Part shown: positions 24,259-28,880 of the stretch, piece after piece
Layout of the letters: each line of letters opens with the position of its first letter
Numbering within the stretch: the first letter of the stretch is position 1
Source of the DNA: CAYNRG01 sp047973125
GTDB taxonomy: Bacteria; Bacillota_I; Bacilli_A; Erysipelotrichales; Erysipelotrichaceae
Assembly (NCBI GenBank): GCA_047973125.1
Contig: JBKEBK010000021.1
Coordinates: 1-28,880, forward strand
Length of the DNA stretch: 28,880 nt
Direction of reading: 5' to 3'
Position numbers and translations under genes: made by a program
The notes under the pieces: generated by a model
Databases searched by the model: none
Told to the model about the DNA's origin: nothing
What the model saw: the letters and a program-made list of their open reading frames with translations, nothing else

Positions 24259-24279
24259 ATAACACAATTTTGTTATAAT
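24259..24279 (+). promoter_or_regulatory. Extended -10 promoter overlapped by an inverted repeat
   Basis: ATAACA and TGTTAT (24259-24264 and 24271-24276) form a perfect inverted repeat around six bases. It overlaps the extended -10 TGTTATAAT (24271-24279). A weak TTAACA (24249-24254) could serve as -35. Repressor binding here would block the transporter/peptidase operon. Confidence 0.5.
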
Positions 24280-24309
24280 TATTTTAATATATAAAGAAAG
24301 GGTGATTAT

Positions 24310-24981
24310 ATGAATTATTTTGTATTGGTGGGTATTGTTATTATTGTGATCGGCTTTGCACTAAAGTTTGATGTCTTAGCTGTTGTACTTACAGCAGGAA
24401 TTGTTACAGGTTTAGTTGCTGGCATGGATTTTATGGAGGTATTATCTATTTTAGGAGATTCATTTGTAAAGAATAGACTAATGTCAATCTTCTTAATTAT
24501 TTTCCCTGTTATTGCTATTATTGAAAGATATGGATTAAAAGAGCGCTCTGAAATTTTAATTAGTAAAATTAAGAATGTTTCAGGTGGGATAGTTTTAGCT
24601 ATCTACATGGTAATAAGAAGTATTGCAGCAGCTTTTAATATTCGTATTGGTGGCCATGTTCAATTTGTAAGACCACTAGTTTTACCAATGGCACAAGCTG
24701 CCTCAGTTTCTAGAAAAGGTAAAGATTTAAATGATGCTGAAGAAGAAAGAATTAAGGGATTATCGGCTGCAGTTGAAAACTTTGGTAATTTCTTTGCTCA
24801 AAACTGTTTTCCAGCATCAAGTGGCGTAGTGCTAATTCAAGGGACACTTGCAACACTTGGATATGATGTTACCTTACAAAGTATTGCTGTTTCTGCACTA
24901 CCAATTATGGTAATTACAATTATATTTACTCTTATTCAAGTGCATCTTTATGATCGTAAAATTGCTAAGGGAGGAAATTAA
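24310..24981 (+). CDS. 5-oxoproline transporter subunit, DUF969 family
   Basis: A 223-residue integral membrane protein with about five or six helices and the family segment IRIGGHVQFVRPLVLPMAQAA, followed by ENFGNFFAQNCFPASSG. DUF969 proteins are nearly always encoded beside DUF979 and pyroglutamyl peptidase, as here, and have been linked to 5-oxoproline uptake. AAGGGTG precedes the start. It is the first gene of the DUF969-DUF979-pcp-GGCT operon, under a promoter overlapped by an inverted repeat. Transport of 5-oxoproline is family knowledge from context, not visible in residues. Confidence 0.87.
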   Translation: MNYFVLVGIVIIVIGFALKFDVLAVVLTAGIVTGLVAGMDFMEVLSILGDSFVKNRLMSIFLIIFPVIAIIERYGLKERSEILISKIKNVSGGIVLAIYMVIRSIAAAFNIRIGGHVQFVRPLVLPMAQAASVSRKGKDLNDAEEERIKGLSAAVENFGNFFAQNCFPASSGVVLIQGTLATLGYDVTLQSIAVSALPIMVITIIFTLIQVHLYDRKIAKGGN

Positions 24982-24982
24982 T

Positions 24983-25915
24983 ATGAATAATTTTTTACTT
25001 GTATATGCTCCTGAAATTATCTATGGACTTTGTGGGCTTGTTAGTATTGATGCTGCATTTAGAGCATTAAAGAATGAGGCTAAAAAATATGAAACATTTG
25101 CATTTTGGTTTTTACTTGGAATAATATTTATGTTTGGTAAGTGGATACCAAGCGAGTTAACTGGGCTGTTCTTATGTTTTATGGGTATTTTAGCAGCAAC
25201 CAAATCTGTTAGAATGAGTGAATTTAAGGTAATTGATAAGAAACTTAAATTAGAAGCAAATGAGCCTATCAAAAATAAGATATTTGCCCCAGCAATATTA
25301 ATTGGTATTATTGCTGCAACACTAGCATTTGTAAAGATTGATGGTAAAAGCTTAAATGGAGCAGTAATGATTGGGGTAGCATGTTTGATATCTCTTGTTG
25401 TTGCAATAATCTTATGTAAGCCAAATATTAATGAAACAAGAGAAAACACGTCAAGGCTATTGATGCAAGTTGGAACAGCGTGTCTTTTACCACAGCTTTT
25501 AGGAGCTCTTGGTAGTGTATTTACAAAAGCTGGAGTAGGTGATGTTATATCAGAAATTATCCTAGCGGGATTTCCAAGTCCTGGCATTGTAACTGGGGTT
25601 TTACTTTATTGCTTTGGTATGGTTATTTTTACCATGATCATGGGTAATGCTTTTGCCGCATTTGCAGTAATAACAGCTGGAATTGGTGTTCCATTTGTAA
25701 TTGCTCAAGGAGGAAATCCAGCAGTTATTGGAGTATTAGGGATGACTTGTGGTTTTTGTGGAACATTAATGACACCAATGGCAGCAAACTTTAATATTGT
25801 GCCAGTTTCAGTACTTGAGGCTAAGAATAAATGGACAGTAATTAAGGCTCAAGTACCAATGGCATTAGTGTTAATTGTTGTACATATTGTATTAATGTTA
25901 GTATTAGGATTTTAA
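24983..25915 (+). CDS. 5-oxoproline transporter subunit, DUF979 family
   Basis: A 310-residue membrane protein with about eight or nine helices, including LLPQLLGALGSVFTKAGVG and the Gly-rich NPAVIGVLGMTCGFCGTLM. Start is ATG 24983, one base after the DUF969 stop and preceded by GGGAGGA; the ORF extending up to 24950 would overlap the DUF969 gene without a ribosome binding site. DUF979 is the obligate partner of DUF969 and the two probably form one transporter. The pcp start follows after nine bases. Confidence 0.87.
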   Translation: MNNFLLVYAPEIIYGLCGLVSIDAAFRALKNEAKKYETFAFWFLLGIIFMFGKWIPSELTGLFLCFMGILAATKSVRMSEFKVIDKKLKLEANEPIKNKIFAPAILIGIIAATLAFVKIDGKSLNGAVMIGVACLISLVVAIILCKPNINETRENTSRLLMQVGTACLLPQLLGALGSVFTKAGVGDVISEIILAGFPSPGIVTGVLLYCFGMVIFTMIMGNAFAAFAVITAGIGVPFVIAQGGNPAVIGVLGMTCGFCGTLMTPMAANFNIVPVSVLEAKNKWTVIKAQVPMALVLIVVHIVLMLVLGF

Positions 25916-25924
25916 GGAGGTCAT

Positions 25925-26566
25925 ATGAAAATACTTGTTACGGGATTTGATCCCTTTGGAAATGAAAAGATAAATCCAGCAATTGAAGCAGTAAAAAAAT
26001 TAGCGGATACAATTAATGATGTAGAAATTATTAAGTTGGAAATTCCAACTATTTGTCATGTATCACTTAATGTTATTGAAGAAGCTATTGTAAAGCATGA
26101 TCCTGATGTTATTTTATCAATTGGACAGGCAGGAGGAAGATCGGAGATTAGTGTTGAAAGAGTTGGCATTAACTTAGATGATTGTAGGATTCCTGATAAT
26201 AGTGGTCAACAGATTATAGATGAACCTGTTTATAAAGATGGACCTGCTGCCTATTTTTCAAACTTACCAGTGAAGGCGATGGTTGAAAATATTAAGAAAC
26301 ATGGTATACCTTCTGTTGTTTCTTACACTGCAGGGACATTTGTATGTAATCATGTTCTATATGGTGTAAGACATTTAATTGAAACTAAGTATCCCAATAA
26401 AAGAAGTGGTTTCATTCATATTCCTTTCTTGCCTGAGCAAACATTAAATAAAAAGGGTGTGGCTTCTATGTCGCTTGAAAATATGGTAAAGGCACTTACT
26501 TGTGCAATTGAGACCATTAGCGAAGTTAGTGAGGATATAAAAGTTGTTGGTGGAGAGATTCATTAG
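25925..26566 (+). CDS. pcp: Pyroglutamyl-peptidase I
   Basis: A 213-residue cytosolic cysteine peptidase of family C15, normal length, that removes N-terminal pyroglutamate (5-oxoproline) from peptides. The opening VTGFDPFGNEKINPA is characteristic. The catalytic triad is visible as E78 (VERVGINLDD), C141 (TAGTFVCNH) and H165 (GFIHIPFLP). AAGGAGG precedes the start. The product of this enzyme is the presumed substrate of the DUF969/DUF979 transporter encoded just upstream. It overlaps the downstream GGCT gene by one base. Confidence 0.96.
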   Translation: MKILVTGFDPFGNEKINPAIEAVKKLADTINDVEIIKLEIPTICHVSLNVIEEAIVKHDPDVILSIGQAGGRSEISVERVGINLDDCRIPDNSGQQIIDEPVYKDGPAAYFSNLPVKAMVENIKKHGIPSVVSYTAGTFVCNHVLYGVRHLIETKYPNKRSGFIHIPFLPEQTLNKKGVASMSLENMVKALTCAIETISEVSEDIKVVGGEIH

Positions 26567-26994
26567 TGAAGATTTTTGTTTATGGAACACTTAGAAAAAA
26601 TCAAAAAAATTATAATAAATTCTTAAAGGGTTTAGTAATTAGTACTATGGATACTTATATTATTGGAAAGCTTTATTCATTGAAAAATAAAGATTATCCG
26701 GCTTTAATATCTGGGAATAGATTTATAAAAGGAGAGCTTTTAGAAATAAATGATAATCCAGAATTATTGAATACTTTGAGTAAATTAGAGGGCTTTATTG
26801 AAAGTGGTAATATTAATAATGAATATAATCTTGTCGAGGAAGATATTTATAATGATAACTTTAAATTTATAGGTAGGTATCAAACATTTAAGTATAATGA
26901 AGCAAATGATGAGATAAGGGCGTACTTAGATAAGGTAATAGAAGAAAATGACTTTTGTAAGTATATGTCTAATAAAAGAATTATATCTGAATAG
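26566..26994 (+). CDS. Gamma-glutamylcyclotransferase (AIG2/GGCT)-like protein
   Basis: A 142-residue protein with a GTG start overlapping the pcp stop by one base and GGAGAG eight bases upstream. The GGCT fold markers are the opening VYGTLRKNQKNY and LSKLEGF, whose Glu is at the position of the family's catalytic acid. Related enzymes release 5-oxoproline from gamma-glutamyl amino acids or amines. Being last in an operon for 5-oxoproline handling makes that activity plausible. The small family is functionally diverse, so the substrate is not certain. Confidence 0.82.
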   Translation: MKIFVYGTLRKNQKNYNKFLKGLVISTMDTYIIGKLYSLKNKDYPALISGNRFIKGELLEINDNPELLNTLSKLEGFIESGNINNEYNLVEEDIYNDNFKFIGRYQTFKYNEANDEIRAYLDKVIEENDFCKYMSNKRIISE

Positions 26995-27028
26995 GGTATA
27001 ATTTTTTAAATAAAAAAGGGTTTGGATA

Positions 27029-27037
27029 TGTTATAAT
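27029..27037 (+). promoter_or_regulatory. Extended -10 promoter of guaA
   Basis: TGTTATAAT (27029-27037) is an extended -10 with no clear -35. Transcription would begin near 27044, about 17 bases before the leader ORF. Confidence 0.55.
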
Positions 27038-27060
27038 GATAAGCAAAAGGAGGAAGTTTT

Positions 27061-27105
27061 ATGGTGATTAAAAATGAAAAGAGGATATTATGGAAAAAAT
27101 ATTAG
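27061..27105 (+). CDS. Short leader ORF overlapping the guaA start
   Basis: A 14-codon ORF (MVIKNEKRILWKKY) has the strongest ribosome binding site of this region (AAAAGGAGGAAG). It runs in another frame through the guaA start at 27090, stopping 13 bases inside guaA. This geometry fits translational coupling or a leader peptide. It may instead be a chance ORF. Confidence 0.4.
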   Translation: MVIKNEKRILWKKY

Positions 27106-28613
27106 TGGTAGATTATGGAAGTCAATTTAACCAGTTAATCGCAAGAAGAGTAAGAGAATGTGGTGTATATAGTGAAATTGTTGAATATGATACTCCGCTT
27201 GAAGTTTTTAAAGATCCACAGGTAAAAGGGATAATTTTATCTGGAGGTCCAAATTCTGTTTATGATAAGAACGCACCTAGTATTGATAAAAATATATTTG
27301 ACTTAGGAAAACCTATTCTTGGAATCTGTTATGGTATGCAAATTACTCAATATGCCTTAGGTGGTAAGATAGATTCTTGTGATAAAAGAGAATATGGAAA
27401 AAGCATTTTAAAAACACTAAAAGCTTCTAATATTTTAGAAGGGGTTGCCAAAGAATCTGTTGTTTGGATGAGCCATCAAGATCATGTTACAGAGTTAGCT
27501 GAAGGGTTTGAAGCGGTTGCTAATACTGATACTTGCACGGCTGTTGCAGTAAATCAAGAAAAAAAGATTTATAATGTCCAATTTCATCCAGAGGTAACAC
27601 ATAGTGAATTTGGAGTTAAAATAATTGAGAACTTCATAAATATTTGTGAAACGAAAAGATCGTGGACTATGCATAGTTACATTGAAAAAACTATTCAAGA
27701 AATAAAAGATGAAGTAAAAGATCAAAAGGTAATTTTAGGATTATCAGGTGGTGTTGATTCTTCAGTTGTTGCAATGCTTGTTCACAGAGCTATTGGTGAT
27801 AATTTAACTTGTATCTTTGTAGATACAGGCTTATTGAGGAAAAATGAGGGTGATAAAGTAATGGAAGTTTATGGTAACCATTACAAAATGAATATTCAAA
27901 GAGTTAATGCTCAAGACTTATTTTTAAATGAGCTTAAAGGAGTAAAAGAGCCTGAATCTAAGAGAAAGATAATTGGTAAATTATTTGTTCAAGTATTTGA
28001 AAAAGCAAAAGCTGATCAACAAGATGCTCAGTATCTAGCTCAAGGAACAATATATCCTGATATTATTGAGTCATCAACTAAAGGAACAGGTGCTACTATT
28101 AAATCTCACCATAATGTTGGCGGATTACCTTCAGAACTTAGTTTTAAATTGTTAGAGCCATTAAAAGATTTATTTAAAGATGAAGTAAGAAAAGTTGGTA
28201 TTGAGCTTGGTATGCCAAAAGAGTTAGTTAATAGACATCCATTCCCAGGACCAGGACTTGGTGTTAGGGTAATTGAAGAAGTTACTAAAGAAAAAGTTAA
28301 AATCTTACAGGAAGCAGATGATGTATTTATTAGTGAACTAATTGAAAATAATTTATATCATGAAAGTTCACAAGCATTTGTTGCATTACTACCTTGTAAA
28401 TCAGTTGGAGTAATGGGAGATGGAAGAACTTATGAGTATGCATGTGTGATAAGATCAGTTAATACCCAAGATTTTATGACTGCAACGTTTACTAGGCTAC
28501 CGTATGAGTTTTTAGATAAGGTTGCAACAAGAATTGTAAATGAAGTAGCAGGTATAAATAGAGTAGTATATGATATAACTTCAAAACCTCCTGGAACTAT
28601 TGAGTGGGAATAG
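27090..28613 (+). CDS. guaA: GMP synthase (glutamine-hydrolysing)
   Basis: A 507-residue two-domain enzyme making GMP from XMP, ATP and glutamine. The N-terminal class I glutamine amidotransferase (about 1-190) shows the nucleophile Cys in GICYGMQ, and the His/Glu pair in QFHPEVTHSEFG. The ATP pyrophosphatase domain carries the P-loop LSGGVDSSV (about 219). The C-terminal dimerisation domain ends in the conserved KPPGTIEWE. Length is typical. AGAGGA precedes the start, and an upstream leader ORF overlaps it. No purine or guanidine-like riboswitch was seen in the short leader. Confidence 0.98.
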   Translation: MEKILVVDYGSQFNQLIARRVRECGVYSEIVEYDTPLEVFKDPQVKGIILSGGPNSVYDKNAPSIDKNIFDLGKPILGICYGMQITQYALGGKIDSCDKREYGKSILKTLKASNILEGVAKESVVWMSHQDHVTELAEGFEAVANTDTCTAVAVNQEKKIYNVQFHPEVTHSEFGVKIIENFINICETKRSWTMHSYIEKTIQEIKDEVKDQKVILGLSGGVDSSVVAMLVHRAIGDNLTCIFVDTGLLRKNEGDKVMEVYGNHYKMNIQRVNAQDLFLNELKGVKEPESKRKIIGKLFVQVFEKAKADQQDAQYLAQGTIYPDIIESSTKGTGATIKSHHNVGGLPSELSFKLLEPLKDLFKDEVRKVGIELGMPKELVNRHPFPGPGLGVRVIEEVTKEKVKILQEADDVFISELIENNLYHESSQAFVALLPCKSVGVMGDGRTYEYACVIRSVNTQDFMTATFTRLPYEFLDKVATRIVNEVAGINRVVYDITSKPPGTIEWE

Positions 28614-28628
28614 CGGTAGGTAAGTAAG

Positions 28629-28654
28629 AAAGCCTTTATTTAAGGGCTTTTTTT
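28629..28654 (+). terminator. Terminator of guaA
   Basis: AAAGCCTT pairs with AAGGGCTTT (one G-U pair) around a short loop, followed by a T run. Confidence 0.8.
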
Positions 28655-28679
28655 GATGCTTTTTAAGCAAAGTGTATTG

Positions 28680-28790
28680 TCATTGCATAAATATTGCATT
28701 TTGTATTGCTTCTTCCGATGTTAATTGATTTTTTGTGAGCACTTTTATTGGTTTCACTTCTTCATTCATTCTTAACACAACCTTTCTCAT
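28680..28790 (-). pseudogene. 36-residue ORF, possibly the broken N-terminus of an insertion-sequence transposase
   Basis: A minus-strand ORF begins at ATG 28790 behind a perfect AGGAGGTG site and reads MRKVVLRMNEEVKPIKVLTK before stopping after 36 codons. The opening MRKVVLRMNEE resembles transposases of the ISNCY-like group, whose helix-turn-helix normally follows; here the sequence departs and stops early. With the repeats upstream (28836-28869) this suggests a truncated or decayed element. It could also be a genuine small protein of unknown function. Confidence 0.4.
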
Positions 28791-28835
28791 AAATAACACC
28801 TCCTAAATAATAGAAGTATATTATATAACATTTGG

Positions 28836-28869
28836 GACATTATCGAGTTTGATATATTAAGACATTATC
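28836..28869 (-). mobile_element. Possible insertion-sequence end with repeated GACATTATC motif
   Basis: GACATTATC occurs at 28836-28844 and again at 28861-28869. On the minus strand these read GATAATGTC, just upstream of the small transposase-like ORF, like repeated transposase binding sites in an element end. The opposite end is not in the window, so the element boundaries are undefined. Confidence 0.3.
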
Positions 28870-28880
28870 ACTATTGATTT

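Noticed and set aside
25021..25587. 188-residue minus-strand ORF
   Set aside because: Antisense to the DUF979 gene, whose reading frame and ribosome binding site are well supported.
26995..27089. Purine or other riboswitch upstream of guaA
   Set aside because: The leader after the predicted transcription start is only about 45 bases and lacks conserved purine aptamer segments.
1..28880. CRISPR array, tRNA, rRNA or reassigned UGA codon
   Set aside because: No regularly spaced direct repeats or cloverleaf sequences were noticed, Trp is encoded by TGG, and TGA ends several genes such as the FeoB-associated protein.

Overview
The window is strongly AT-rich, low-GC Gram-positive (Bacillota) chromosome. 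Genes begin with clear GGAGG-type ribosome binding sites, promoters carry TATAAT boxes, TGG encodes Trp and TGA is a true stop. A peptidoglycan deacetylase implies a walled cell, which argues against a wall-less mycoplasma. The surface proteins, ECF folate transporter and 5-oxoproline transporter genes would fit an Erysipelotrichia/Turicibacter-like relative; that placement is inference from gene content only.

Positions 1-6390 hold a tandem family of four secreted, membrane-anchored surface proteins. The first is cut by the window edge, the second has leucine-rich repeats, and the third has InlB B-repeat-like domains. These three end in one shared module: Ig-like domains (not visible in the truncated first), a four-Cys motif, a Pro/Glu/Thr linker and a three-helix membrane anchor. 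The fourth is only a signal peptide, a linker and the anchor. Positions 6465-9455 are an iron module: a DtxR-type repressor with Fe-type ligands, divergent from feoA-feoB and a 51-residue FeoB-associated Cys-rich membrane protein.

Positions 9581-14906 hold a polysaccharide deacetylase converging on a WYL regulator, a divergent unknown membrane protein, a CDF exporter (Mn-type signature) converging on a ZIP transporter, and a small membrane protein. Positions 14926-15631 carry a folate ECF S-component (FolT) behind a recognisable tetrahydrofolate riboswitch. Positions 15716-19254 are an RNA-modification run: two U32/TrhP-like proteins and two SpoU/TrmH methyltransferases. Positions 19320-21979 are a YdjI-like SPFH protein and a YdjG-like zinc-ribbon membrane protein without pspA.

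Positions 22014-26994 are the most interesting metabolic cluster: a LysR regulator, a CofE-like gamma-glutamyl ligase, the DUF969/DUF979 5-oxoproline transporter pair, pyroglutamyl peptidase and a gamma-glutamylcyclotransferase-like protein. All act on gamma-glutamyl or 5-oxoproline chemistry in an organism that shows no sign of F420. The window closes with guaA behind a short overlapping leader ORF, and with a small ORF and repeats that look like the end of an insertion sequence. No rRNA, tRNA or CRISPR array was seen, and no gap exceeds 300 bases.
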